Below are positions 26,971 through 37,149 of a stretch of DNA of 64,000 nucleotides, piece by piece. The notes under the pieces are model-generated. The model was not told the origin of the DNA, did not search any database, and saw only the letters and a program-made list of their open reading frames with translations. The DNA is from Oncomelania hupensis. Lineage: Eukaryota; Mollusca; Gastropoda; Littorinimorpha; Pomatiopsidae. The first letter of the stretch is position 1; every line of letters begins with the position of its first letter. Location: positions 67,435,096 to 67,499,095 of the forward strand of contig CM072516.1 of NCBI GenBank assembly GCA_036898135.1, written 5' to 3'. The translations under genes were made by a program, and so were the position numbers.

Positions 26971-27457
26971 AAAATGGCACTTACCATCAAGTGTTGTGTT
27001 GTCTTTCAAGCTTGCCTTAGCTGTCTTGTGTTTAGCGCGATTAGTATGCTCTTCCAAAGACACACGACCACGTGGCCCGTAGTTGATTTCGGACTGACAC
27101 ACTGTACAATAAGCTCTTCCATTTCTTGTGATCTTTCTCAAATATTGTCCTAGTCGTTCATCATTCACTTCTTTTTCCATCCACTCCCACCTCCATGCGT
27201 TTTTCACGCCAATATCATCAAAGGCTTCGCCACGCTGAACAATGCGTCTTCCTTCCATTTTACCGGTTACGATAAAGACACGCGCATGCGCAGTTCCGTG
27301 TTTCCGTTTGACTTGAGGGAACGCACAAAACACTTTGTCATTGGAGGAAAATTGTTGTAAAACACTATTTTTTTTTCGGCGGAAAACCATAAATTTATCG
27401 GCGGATTTTTTTTTTAAAAGCGGAAATTCGCGGGAAAGCGGAAAATTACAAGCCCTG
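23638..27457 (-). mobile_element. hAT DNA transposon, nearly complete (3,820 bp)
   Basis: Terminal inverted repeats CAGGGCTTGTAAT (23638-23650) and ATTACAAGCCCTG (27445-27457) bound an element coding on the minus strand. Direct flanks share GGAGAT (23632-23637 and 27458-27463); hAT elements normally duplicate 8 bp, so either two bases changed or the duplication is imperfect. The host LINE reads continuously across the excision point. CAGGG termini and the transposase agree on the hAT superfamily. Confidence 0.9.
24018..27258 (-). CDS. hAT transposase, three exons, one frameshift
   Basis: Exon 1 (27258-26985) starts ATG and encodes a BED-like finger: C51, C54, H71 and H77 in YCTVCQSEINYG ... 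EEHTNRAKH. It ends at a GTAAGT donor in phase 1. Exon 2 (26599-26478, ATCAG acceptor, GTGCGT donor) encodes KKEPVYGAHPLLSKTVVEDK. Exon 3 (26157-24018, TTGCAG acceptor) holds the RNase-H-like core, with FTLNLDEATN (first catalytic Asp) and LMDSCSVMRGKKGG, and the C-terminal dimerisation block WWASVDVSRYPHLTRLVKA, SCFHGPVVESAFSIMS. Phases match at both introns. Predicted length is about 844 aa, normal for the family. One defect: an A6 run at 25051-25056 (sense T6) shifts the frame by one base; both flanking frames are otherwise open. The (GA)n of 26795-26968 lies in intron 1. Confidence 0.85.
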
Positions 27458-27832
27458 GGAGATGAGGTACTACAGAAGACTTCTGGGCATTTCCTATACA
27501 CAGCACATCACCAACGACGAAGTCCAACAGACCATCACACAAGCCATTGGACAACACGATGACCTACTCACAGTGGTAAAAAAAAAAGTAAACTCCGATA
27601 TTATGGCCACGTCACCAGATCATCAGGTCTTGCAAAGACCATCCTGCAAGGCACAGTGCAAGGAGGTAGAAGAAAAAGGAGACCGAAAAAGAGGTGGGAG
27701 GACAACATTCGAGACTGGACTGGTTTGACACTGAGCGAAACAATCAGGGTTGCTGAGGACAGGGAAAGATGGAGTACGCTGGTTAAACGATCATCTGTGG
27801 TGCTCCTACGACCTCCGTGTTATGGGATAGGA

Positions 27833-28649
27833 TAGGATAGGACAGTATAAATAAAAGATGAATTAATTTGGTCCGTTAAATGTTCAGGTGGTGATTTTGC
27901 TGGTTGGCTGGTATATTAGCCTACTTTCTTCAACGGTTGACTGTCCATTCAATAAATAAATGGGTGATGGAAGTCCATGTGCATGGATAATAATTGTAAT
28001 AGTTGACGTTGCTACGACTATTAGTGAATCTCTGATCAACAAATTGTTGTAGAATTTTATTCATTTATTTTATTGTTTATGGACCTTTGTGTTTGTTTGT
28101 CTGTGCGAGAGAAAGTGTTTTGGTCTAATATCACTCAGCAAGTGAAGAGACGTTAAATAAAAGAATTGAATAGAATTGAGTGCATGGATAAAGATTAATC
28201 ATTTTTAACCCAAAACCAAAATGTACCGTTGACATTATATTTTTACTAGTTCAAGAATTGTTTTGAATACAGTAATAAAGGCAACCACTTATCCCAAAAG
28301 AGCCCTAAAGCACCTGCATTAGCAGCTAAACCGCAGAGCATAATTCGCAAGAAAACATCGGTTCACCTTCAAACACAATGCCGTTGTGTGTCACGTATAC
28401 TCCTTTATGACAATTTCCAAGGGGAATGTTGCTGGGGCTTTACCGTATAAATATTTTCACAGCAAAACACTATAGCTGCCCTTTAGTTTCAATAGATGAG
28501 GAAATGAGTGGGTTTTTTTGCTTTGTTTTTTTGTGTTTTTTTACAGTACACAATACAGCTCTTAATGCGTAGCATCAATGTGTGTGCAAAAGGAAAAGGC
28601 GCCGTACAAAAAAATGAAGTTTTCAACAGTACGTACATGGTTTTTAATG
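27833..28649. repeat. Mostly unassigned; LINE-type 3' tail near 28105-28185
   Basis: At 28130-28185 AGTGAAGAGACGTTAAATAA followed by GAATTGAATAGAATTGAG resembles an L2-type LINE 3' end with pentameric tail. The rest is unassigned. Confidence 0.35.
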
Positions 28650-29357
28650 AAATGAAATGAATGAAATGTAAATTTATACGCCTAACCTTTTACAAGCCCT
28701 AGGCGTTTACAATGGCAAACATTAACACATTCAGACATACAATACAATCTGACCAAACACAACAGTTGTGTAATATGAAGAGGAAAGTTTAGTGAGGAAG
28801 ATGGAAGAGAGGAGTTTTTAAAGAGGTTTTGAATGACAGCATAGAAGTGGAGTGACGGAGTGAATGAGGGAGTTTATTCCAGATAGATGGGGCCTGGTAG
28901 GAAAAGATGCGCTGGCCATAGGTTTTGGTGCGTACGGTTGGGATTTTAAAAAGACGGGTATCTGCAGAAGATCTAAGACAGCGATTTGGGAAATAGGTTT
29001 CGAGAAGGTCGGAGAGATAGCTGGGAGAAGTCAGGTCAAAATTTCTGAAGCAGAGTGTAGAAATTTTGTGCGGGATTCTGTGCAGTGAAGGGTTTGAAGA
29101 AGAGGAGTTATGTGGTTGTATTTAGAGGAGCGAAAAATGAGGCGGGCAGCATGATTATGAACACGCTGAAGCTTATCGATGATATAGTTGGGAGAGCCAG
29201 AGAGAAGGGAATTACAATAGTCAAGACGGGAAAGAACAAAGGCGCATAGCAGAGTTTTGGTTGCCTCATCAGTGAGGAGATGGCGAATGGAAGTAATGCG
29301 CCCACAATGGTAAAGAGTCGAGGTACAGGGTCCTAAACATGTGAACGTTTGATCCAA
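28650..29357 (-). pseudogene. CR1/L2-like LINE, 3' end of RT ORF
   Basis: Minus strand: IRHLLTDEATKTLLCAFVLS, RLDYCNSLLSG, KLQRVHNHAARLIF, a TPLLQTLH block, then in a second frame ISTLCFRNFDLTSPSYLSDL, LRSSADTRLFKIPTVRTKTY, GQRIFSYQAPSIWNKLP and FKTSLKTPLFH, stop at about 28784. This is the C-terminal region after the RT domain in CR1/L2-group LINEs. A small deletion near 29085 causes the frame change. The 3' UTR ends at about 28650 with GCGTATAAATTTACATTTCA and ATTTC-type repeats. 5'-truncated at 29357. Confidence 0.8.
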
Positions 29358-29649
29358 AGGTTAAAGTTCTGTATTGGTATTGCGATGTTGTTATAGAAGG
29401 GAATGGGTGCTGTAAGCAATACGTTTTCACTATTGAAGCCAACCTGTTATCTAAGGAACATGTTTTAACTGGTCACCTCAACAGGTGCTAACTAACATGC
29501 GTTCGGCGCATCGGTTTTGAAGTATTTCTATTGTGTTGAAAGCCGTTTTAACTTTTCAGACGCTACATGTACTTATCCTGCAGTCGGCTGTTGTTGTTAA
29601 GTAGATTTATGTATTCGGACACCGAAGCATATAGGGAGTTGAACGCTTG

Positions 29650-30509
29650 AATGCTTGAACGATGACAAGACTGAAGCACTGGTAATCATGAAAAAGAGCA
29701 CAATTCTTTCAGAACCGACGTTCCTTTCAGCACATCTGCTCGTAACCTAGGATTCATTATGACATCTGACGCATCTCTTGCCACTCACATCTCCAACACA
29801 TGTAAATCTGCATATTTTGAACTTCGCAAAATCAGTTCTATTCGCTCTTGTCTTTCACAACAAACTACAATCATCTTAGTCTGCTCTTTTGTTCTTTCAA
29901 AACTGGATTACTGCAGTTCTCTTCTTGCAGGCTGCTGCCAAGATCTTCTCTCCAAACTTCAAAAAGTACAAAATGCAGCTGCACGCCTTGTTTTCAAGGT
30001 TTGCAGAAGAGATTATTTCACTCCCCTACTACGTTCCTTGCACTGGTTGCCCATATATGTACGCATAGAATACAAACTTTCCACACTCTGCTTCAACTTT
30101 TTCTTCGGCACTTCACCTGCATATTTTTCTGACATGCTCATTCCCTACGTACCACGCAGACAGCTCCGTTCTTCGTCAGACAAAGGTACCTTCATCATCC
30201 CACTTGTCAAAACAAAAACCTATGGAGAACGCACCTTTGCTTTCTGTGCATCCAATTCACACAATATCCGCCATGCACAAACACAACAAGCGTTTAAACG
30301 ACAACTCAAAACATATATTTTCCAGAAATACCTTCTATACCTCCTTCTCAATAACACAAATGAATTAATCTCATCATCAGTCTACTATGCACACATGTCG
30401 TGGCGCTCCACGGGCAATGGTGTTCGCTTTTAATGGTGTTCGCTTTTAATAATTCTTATACGTGTTGGTTGCCTTTTAAAAGTTTTTTTAAATAATAGTT
30501 TTAATTGCC

Positions 30510-30586
<77 letters not shown>

Positions 30587-30590
30587 GAGG
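29650..30590 (+). pseudogene. CR1/L2-like LINE, 3' end of RT ORF (second copy)
   Basis: Plus strand, reading from KTEALVI through SARNLGFIMTSDASLATHIS, FVLSKLDYCSSLLAG, KLQKVQNAAARLVFKVCRRD, LHWLPIYVRIEYKLSTLCFN, VPRRQLRSSSDKGTF and TKTYGERTFAFCAS to an open frame ending at 30433. Clearly related to, but divergent from, the opposed fragment at 28650-29357. Upstream RT and endonuclease are absent, so it is 5'-truncated; the frame from 29759 to 30433 is uninterrupted. The 3' end passes into (ATT)n at 30513-30586, the usual tail for this group. Confidence 0.8.
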
Positions 30591-30830
30591 ATTTTTATAG
30601 CACACTTATCCCGCCGTACTTGACCATACTCTAGGCGCTGGCCGATACAGGATCTAACTCAAACTGCCCGAGACGCCCACCCGCAGCCTGTGGGCGCATG
30701 GTCTGACGCCCGGACAACTGAGCACAATCCTGGGCAGCCAGGGATAGAGGAGAAGGACCAGGTGCATGCTGGGCGTGTTCTTGTCACCGGCACTCACCCG
30801 TCTAGGACATGAGCGTCAGGATTTTTAAAG
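30591..30830 (-). repeat. SINE-like repeat, family S, best copy
   Basis: Minus-strand order: CCTGACGCTCATGTCCTAGA, GGGTGAGTGCCGGTGACA, TGCTCAGTTGTCCGGGCGTC, GGTGGGCGTCTCGGGCAG, TCCTGTATCGGCCAGCGCCT, then GCTATAAAAATCC. Five other copies in the window share these blocks. No clear pol III boxes, so it may be a LINE 3' tail family. Confidence 0.65.
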
Positions 30831-30889
30831 TCCGTTATGATGGAATGTATGCGACACAGACTAGACCTCGGTTTTTGTTTTTAACATTA

Positions 30890-31030
30890 TGTTGTACATT
30901 TTTATTGAATTTATTCAGATGTTATATACCTACTGTTGTTGTGTACTATAAATGGTGTATGAATGTGTCAAGCGCGGAGAGCACAAGCACTTGATGCGGC
31001 GCTATATAAATCTACATTTATTATTATTAT

Positions 31031-31103
<73 letters not shown>
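30890..31103 (+). repeat. LINE-type 3' end and (TAG)n
   Basis: GCGGCGCTATATAAATCTAC followed by ATTATTATT is the 3' signature seen at CR1/L2-like ends here. It runs into (TAG)n at 31032-31103. Confidence 0.5.
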
Positions 31104-31104
<1 letters not shown>

Positions 31105-31932
31105 AGAAGACGACTTTATAATGTCCAAGTGGATTTCTTTTCGGCAAGATGCCGTATCAAATGTGTTGGCTGGTAGAAGGACGATATTTGTTTTACGTTT
31201 ACTGACCTAGTTTCTGTTACCCTTTCTCCTAAGTGGATTTCCACGAAATACTTTAGAGAGGGTTTATTTTTAAATCCACGTCCTATACCTTGCGCGTTGG
31301 TTTGTTTCATTGGTTCGCTGTGAAGACCAGAATAGACGTCCGGAAACACTTCGTCCGTCACGCATCACACCCAAACCATAACCCTCTTTCCAGCCGACAA
31401 AAAGGAAATATTAAAAACGGAAATCGTATTTTAATATAAAATTCATTGAAAAGTAAATGTACAAAATACATCTTTTTGCTAATATGTAATATACTATGAC
31501 ACGTGTTCACCAAAATGAAGCAAATGTATGAAAAATAGTGGGAAAAGTTATATTATTATGTATACGTATATAAATATATGTGTGTATACGTATATGTTAC
31601 CGGCAATCTGTGTATTCAGTTGATACGTGTATTGTCTAAAAAAATCAGTCAATTCGTGTTTTGACTGTGACCACTAAGCCAATACATGTAATGACTAAAA
31701 TTTCCAGTGAATACGTGTATTATCTTTAAAAAAAAATGCTGTGGTCAATACACGAATTGACTGAACTATCATTAGGCATAATGCAACTGGTTGCAAAACA
31801 TGAATAAATGAATGGCCACACAATAATTTGTTGTTCTTGTACTTCAATACGCACACTCACACAACTAAACCATGTTAAGTAGGAGTTAGTAATTTCTAAA
31901 AATATTCTTAAAATGCAAACACTTCAATTCTA

Positions 31933-31937
<5 letters not shown>

Positions 31938-31998
<61 letters not shown>

Positions 31999-32008
31999 CC
32001 TTCTCTGC

Positions 32009-32069
<61 letters not shown>

Positions 32070-32070
32070 A
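31938..32070 (+). repeat. (TC)n microsatellite
   Basis: Two TC tracts separated by TGTGTGTCCTTCTCTGCC-like sequence. Confidence 0.95.
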
Positions 32071-32235
32071 TACAAAGTAAATATTAAAAATAAGCTTAAA
32101 ATGTACACACTTAAATTTACAAGTCCGACAGACCATCACACAAGCCATTGGACAACACAATGACCTGCTCACAGTGGTGAAGAAACGGAAACTCCGATGG
32201 TATGGCCACGTCACCAGATCATCAGGCCTTGCAAA

Positions 32236-32241
32236 GACCAT
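32236..32241 (+). repeat. Left 6-bp target-site duplication GACCAT
   Basis: GACCAT at 32236-32241 is repeated at 43627-43632, flanking the Polinton. The unoccupied site is readable in the paralogous LINE at 27637-27642 as CAAAGACCATCCTGC. Confidence 0.95.
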
Positions 32242-32303
32242 AGTAGTAGTACTAGTAGGCCTTTCAAGGTGGGTTTTTTTTTGATGCGGCTGACACGGCC
32301 GGC

Positions 32304-32324
32304 TGACGTCATAGGCTGACGTCA
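32304..32324 (+). promoter_or_regulatory. Pair of TGACGTCA (CRE/ATF-type) sites in the terminal repeat
   Basis: Perfect TGACGTCA palindromes at 32304-32311 and 32317-32324, 13 bp apart, with mirror copies at 43544-43551 and 43557-43564. The octamer is the consensus CREB/ATF site; position about 60 bp from the element tip suggests a terminal promoter or replication enhancer, which is inference. Confidence 0.5.
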
Positions 32325-32689
32325 TATGAGGGTATGTGAGGTCAGGGTCATTGGCTGCCGTCATCGCTGCTGTGATGTATTGCATCACTGGTGCGGCATT
32401 TTGTTTGTGGGTAATGGCGGCATTTGTGTTGTTTTTTTTTGTTGCGGCGTTTATTTAATGGCGGAGCACGGAGCAGCCGGCAGCGGTCCGGCGTGCGCGG
32501 GGCGTGCGCGGGGCGTGCGCGGGCAGGCGTGCGCGGGCGTGCAGACCACTACATCTATTTATATCACGTGTGGTCTTGGTAGGGGGTCTGTTTTGTTTAT
32601 ACTCAACAATGAATAAGTTATTGGTCAACAAATGCAATTTTTTTCTTCAGTATAATTGTTTTTTATAGTTTTAGTGTTGATTTAGCCAA

Positions 32690-32890
32690 AAACGTATACA
32701 GCTATAGGCTACCTTGTAAAAGAAAGAGTATATTGATCTTGGGATCAGCATAATGCCGGTGATGTCCCTCTCTCTCCCTCCCTCGCTGCTTTATATTCCC
32801 CACCCTCATCACCCCATCCAAGTGATAATCACACTAGCCGATGCTTAACTTGCGACATAGTATTGGGTGCTCCAACCACTGACCTGTCAA
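32690..32890 (-). repeat. 5S-rRNA-derived SINE (SINE3-like) within left arm
   Basis: Minus strand: CAGTGGTTGGAGCACCCAAT, AAGTTAAGCATCGGCTAGTG and ATTATCACTTGGATGGGGTG follow the 5S rRNA internal promoter pattern (AAGCTAAGCA ... TTAGTACTTGGATGGGTGACC), then a body with TAAAGCAGCGAGGGAGG and CATTATGCTGATCCCAAGAT. A mirror copy is at 42985-43185. Confidence 0.65.
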
Positions 32891-33024
32891 AAGTGACGGA
32901 TGACGTATGGCCTGGGGGATATAATTTTGTTCTGACCATATCTGTGAAAAGTGAGGGTATGGCCCGTGGGATATAATTTTGTGGATAGTGATGAAATAGG
33001 ATTGTATGTGATTTATATGGAGAC

Positions 33025-33360
33025 CAAGCACCCAAAGACATCAAGTGCGCATCTCGGCGATAGTGAATGAATATGACTCAGCGGTCTGGGGCGTTAGATC
33101 AAACATCCAAAGACAGCAAGTGCGCGTCTCACCCAAAGACAGCAAGTGTGCATCTCGGTGAATATAGAATGACTCAGTGGTCTGGGTGTTAGATCAAGCA
33201 CCCAAAGACAGCAAGTGCGCATCTTGATGAATATAGAATGACTCAGTGGTCTGGGACGCCAGATCAAGCCCTCCAAAGACAGCAAGTGCACGTCTTTTTT
33301 TGTATTTATCAATTTTTTTCTATTTAGACCAAGCATGCAAAGCGTGCAAGTGCGCATCTT
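33025..33360. repeat. Irregular tandem repeats around AAAGACAGCAAGTGCGC
   Basis: CAAAGACAGCAAGTGCGCAT recurs five to six times (33040-33350) separated by variable spacers containing GAATGACTCAGTGGTCTGGG. Mirrored at about 42510-42840. Open frames through it repeat the same peptide and are not credible genes. Confidence 0.8.
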
Positions 33361-33720
33361 TTTGTGTTTGTATACATTAATAGTTATACCTAGACACGCT
33401 GAGCAGTAAAATATCAAAATGATGAATGATATATGCCTCGAAGGCGTATTAGAGTCTTGAAATGTCATATTGGTATTAAAGAGAGTAAGAGACAGTCATA
33501 TTTATGTCAATGTGTAATTAAATGAAAGATGCTCGGTAAGTAGCCTGAGGGGGCAATTTGGAGGGACTGTATAGGATAGCTGATTTAAAATAAATGAGTA
33601 TGGAAATTTGCGGGAGATAGTTGGACAAAGTATTAAGAAGAGCGTATGCATTTTTGTGTAGGAACACCCACACGCGGTTGTATATATAAATAATATTTTT
33701 GTATGTATTATATATCTAGA

Positions 33721-33807
33721 TACACACTCACACACACCCACACACACACCCACACACACACACACACACACCCACACACACTCACACACACACACACACG
33801 CACACAC
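33721..33807 (+). repeat. (CA)n tract (mirror at 42060-42147)
   Basis: CA dinucleotides with CCC interruptions, in both arms. Confidence 0.9.
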
Positions 33808-35144
33808 AGACACAGACAGATGGTATATTTTGAGCATAGTCTAATTTAATGCTCGATAATAAATATGTCGGAGGAGGATATTAGAGCCCAAAAATATCCT
33901 AACAAAAATGTCGTATAGGTGTTAAAGAGAGAGATTTGATGTTAAAATGAGGCAGCCATATTTATGGCAAATGACAGTAGATGTCCCAGACAATCGTAAA
34001 TTTTAGTGTGTATATATGACCTGAAGGCATCGAAACTGGGGCTATATATGCGGTGATTCTAATGGAGACCTCACTTGATGAATTTGATAAACATGAGGCT
34101 CCTGATAACGCTACACTGCTGGATGGAAGACGAGGAAGAACCGTATATCAACATATTAAATGTACATGAGTCCAGGGCAGAAATATTCCTATGTCACTTT
34201 CTAGACACGTAAGTAAAATATTTTTATAATATAAGACTAATAAAATGAACTAAAAAAAATATTTTTTTGTATTATTTTTATTTTTTTAATTGTTTGTTTG
34301 TTTTTTGGTATTTTTTTATTTTTTTTTGTTTTTGTTTTTATTTTTATTTTTTTTTTTTGAAAAAAACTTAGCGGTATAGATTATTGATATAGATAATGTT
34401 TAATTATTAATAATTTTTTTGGTTTGACTATGTCGATATATTATAATCATTTATTTTGATTTATGTTATATATAGCAATCTAGAATATCAGATAATAATG
34501 GTCTATGACGTGGAAGAGATTGATGATTTTCCGGCATCAGAAGATGAACCACCCACACCACCACCATCACCAAACCACAGAGCATAAAGATGCTACAAGT
34601 AGGTAAAAAAAATTTTTTTTAAATAAAAGACCAACAACAACGAAAAAAAAGAAAAAAAAAACGACAACACCAGAAATAAGATATAAAATAGTTTATTAAT
34701 GAACAACATCTTTTAAAATTAGAAATAATAATACCAATGCATTATTGTTTTTTTGTTTCAGATGCCGTGCGCTCACATACCCACATTAAGCATGAAAAAT
34801 AAAAAGTAAGGAAATGAATATTTTATACAAATTTTAACTATATACACATTGATAATACATTTTATTATGACAATATATATATATACATTGTTATACAATT
34901 TTATAATAAAAATGTTTTTGTTTTGTTTTTGTTACAGGCAAAAAACAAGCAAACCATAAACCGCCTTTTGTACTATGTAATGTATACTTTTTATCACTCT
35001 CGCTCTTTTTTTTCTCTCTCGCTGTCTGTCTCGCTGGCTCTCTCTTATCCTCAAGCTCTCTATCTCTCTCTCTCTCTCTCTCTCTGGCTCTCGCTGTCTT
35101 GCGCTCTCGCTCACAGCATCTGTGGTGACCCTGCTATTTCGAGT

Positions 35145-35456
35145 CTATCCTGTTTCTTCTCTCCCCTCTCTCTCCAACTCTATCGCTCTCTCTCGCTCTC
35201 TCTCTCTCTCCCAGTTAGTTTTAAGCAAATGTGTAATGATAATTGGGGTGAAAACATCGACCAACTCTTGTTTTAAACATGTAGACAAAATCTTATGAGT
35301 AAAATTTATTATAGATTCTTGTTGAGTATACATACAACAGGAATGCTGACGCTGCGAGGGATGGTTAATCATACATCCATGACATTTAGACAAAGCATAT
35401 TCATCAACTTTTTGACGTATTTTATCACAAAAAGTTTTGACAGCATCACTATCCAT
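35145..35456 (-). CDS. Small Cys/His Polinton protein, left-arm copy
   Basis: 103 codons from ATG at 35456. Residues 20-42 contain C25-x2-C28, H32, H38, C40 and C41 (KCHGCMINHPSQRQHSCCM), a likely zinc-binding knuckle, in an otherwise helical-looking protein. The last about 20 residues are read through a (GA)n tract (ERERERER) and are probably not original. I recall similar CxxC-HPSQ-H-C small proteins from Polinton-like elements, but cannot verify it here. Function unknown. The right-arm copy is at 40412-40732 and is identical up to the GA tract. Confidence 0.55.
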   Translation of the reverse strand: MDSDAVKTFCDKIRQKVDEYALSKCHGCMINHPSQRQHSCCMYTQQESIINFTHKILSTCLKQELVDVFTPIIITHLLKTNWERERERERAIELEREGREETG

Positions 35457-35581
35457 AGTGATAATGAAATAAAAATAATGTATTATACCAACCGCACACA
35501 CTTAAATATATACACAATATATGCAATATACACAATATGAAAATGTCACTTTTTACATAAATCGAAAAATGTCACTTTTGT

Positions 35582-35987
35582 TTAGTTGTATTCAGACAAC
35601 TTTTGGAACAGATATTGACTATCCAACGACAATCTCTTGGATGTCGAGGGCGAATACATAGGCTTTTGAAGAGCAGAGTTCATTAGCTGATGCTGTTGAT
35701 TATTAAGCACAGTGGTAGTTTTTGTTGTTTCCTTGTCATGAATTATATTTAAGAGTTTAGATGTGTGAATCAACAATTTGTCGAAAAGCAGCAGGCGTCA
35801 AAGTGATTCCACGTCTAGTTGGATAAAGAGGTAAGTCTGAAGTTTTTTCTTCTTTTTCGTCTTGTTTTGAAGATGATTCAGTTTTGAGTCCAGGCACAAA
35901 AGCACGTATATGAATAAACACCTGTTTATTGAGCGTAGTAACACAAGCAAAAAGACTATTTCCCAAAAGGAAATAATTTTTCAACAC
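35582..35987 (-). pseudogene. PC4/p15-like ssDNA-binding protein, left-arm copy
   Basis: 35987-35757 encodes a single domain ending KQVFIHIRAFV ... LYPTRRGITLTPAAFRQIVD, matching the PC4 (p15/Sub1) fold signature: a beta strand with IxIR, then (P)-(T/G)-(R/K)-(R/K)-GI-(S/T)-L-(T/N) and an amphipathic helix. PC4 proteins bind single-stranded DNA and promoter complexes. No in-frame ATG precedes it; an ATG-led frame upstream (36032) is broken by an in-frame stop and a frameshift, so the N-terminus is damaged. A downstream frame (to 35582) encodes a Ser/Gln-rich tail (MYSPSTSKRLSLDSQYLF) that may be its displaced C-terminus. It lies directly after the capsid remnant, same strand. Confidence 0.6.
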
Positions 35988-36032
35988 TAATAGATCTTTG
36001 AATCAATAGTTGATTAATCTATAGTGTATCCA

Positions 36033-36309
36033 TTATGTAGAAAAATCGACCATAACATTATGATGCTTATCAATTTCTAGCAAGTTATGAAATTCGGCGT
36101 GGGCCAAAATATTGATAGTGTCTGTCAGTGCTTGCGCAAACTGAATTTTTAATCTCATTATACCATGTTTTTATGAGTTGGTTGTGTTTAGAGTCAGCAG
36201 CCTGATCAGGTGTCAGATCAAATACAAACAGAGTGTATCCGATATTAAATTCATCATAGCTGATATCATTCGCTTCATCTTGCCATGCTTTACCCAAACC
36301 TTGAAACAT
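36033..36309 (-). pseudogene. Polinton capsid-protein C-terminal remnant, left arm
   Basis: About 90 residues. The segment DISYDEFNIGYTLFVFDLTP is the conserved near-C-terminal block of the jelly-roll capsid protein found in Maverick/Polinton elements (often annotated in animals as F54H12.2-like). The frame then shifts by one base at a T5 run (36168-36172; sense A5), after which the expected C-terminal block continues in another frame to the stop at 36033-36035. Upstream, the rest of the capsid gene is replaced by tandem repeats. The right-arm copy (39559-39835) has the same frameshift. Confidence 0.65.
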
Positions 36310-36419
36310 AGAGAGATAAGGACGCACACCCCATGCAGCGATGATGACATGGATGATGACGTGCATGTACATGTATGCAGTGTCTACACACACACACGTA
36401 CGCACACTTGTATACACAA

Positions 36420-37149
36420 ATTTTTAAAACTGCACGCCAAAATATAGTAAAATGCATTGAAAAAAAAACAAAAAAACACGTACCCCGTGCAACGATGATA
36501 CCATGTTCATGCATTGTAAACAGTGTCTGAACACGTGCGCGTGCATGTATGCAGTATCTGCACACACATTTTGTAACCCCGCACACGGATTTTGTAACAC
36601 TGCATGCCCAAAGTTTTAAAAGTGCACGCCAAAATACAATAAAATACGCTGAAAACAAAACACGCAACCCGTGCATCGATGATACCATGTCCATGCATCG
36701 ATGATATCATGTGAGTGCACGTGTGCGTGCATGTGCGAATGACTGAACAGACATTTTTAATACTCTGTACGCGCAAATTTGAAACTCTGCATGCCCAAAT
36801 TTAAAACAATGCACGTCAAAATACAATGAAATACGCTGAAAACAAAACACGCAACCCGTGCATCGATGATACCATGTCCATGCATCGATGATATCATGTG
36901 CGTGCACGTGTGCGTGCATGTATGCAGTGTCTGCACACACATTTTTAATACTCTGTACGCTCAAATTTGAAACTCTGCACGCCCAAATTTAAAACAATGC
37001 ACGTCAAAATACAATGAAATACGCTGAAAACAAAACACCCAACCCGTGCATCGATGATACCATGTCCATGCATCGATGATATCATGTGCGTGCACGTGTG
37101 CGTGCATGTATGCAGTGTCTGCACACACATTTTTAATACTCTGTACGCT
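36420..37149. repeat. ~190-bp tandem repeats at the inner end of the left arm
   Basis: Three to four units, each with CATGCATCGATGATATCATG, GTGCGTGCACGTGTGCGTGC, CTCTGTACGC and AAAACAATGCACGTCAAAAT. The units are rich in short dyads (ATCGAT, GATATC, CATG, GTGCAC). The right arm (38866-39430) has about one unit fewer. Confidence 0.85.

Larger units (their letters stand above)
23034..27832 (+). pseudogene. RTE-like LINE (copy b), split by a hAT insertion
   Basis: The 5' part (23034-23637) reads SAIGNWFRTTIGVRQGCLLS, LFNIFLERIM, LRFADGIDGLAGEEQELEQL, then, after a frame change near 23380, RQEVLSRIAQTTAAL, a SLVISIFLYACETWIL block and RRIQSMEI. The 3' part resumes at 27458 with RYYRRLLGISYTQHITNDEV, a GHVTRSSGLAKT-type tail, and ends at 27832 in GGATAGGATAGGATAGG. 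The active-site motif is FADG instead of FADD, so a catalytic Asp is lost. The two halves join precisely when 23638-27457 (hAT) and one GGAGAT copy are removed. 5'-truncated at 23033; no target duplication seen for the LINE itself. Confidence 0.85.
32242..37149. repeat. Left arm of the palindromic Polinton (4.9 kb)
   Basis: Reverse complement of about 38866-43626 with only scattered substitutions and one extra ~190-bp tandem unit near the centre. The outermost part is GC-rich, with GTGCGCGGGGC-type repeats at about 32490-32545. Confidence 0.95.

Noticed and set aside
32326..32637. GC-rich frame with a GRARGVRGQACAG repeat as a possible protein
   Set aside because: Generated by the GTGCGCGGGGC array; both strands are open over it, as expected for GC-rich repeats.
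33094..33468. 124-codon frame with repeated CCLWVLDLTPRPLSHSIF-like segments
   Set aside because: Arises from non-coding tandem repeats in the Polinton arm; mirrored automatically in the other arm.
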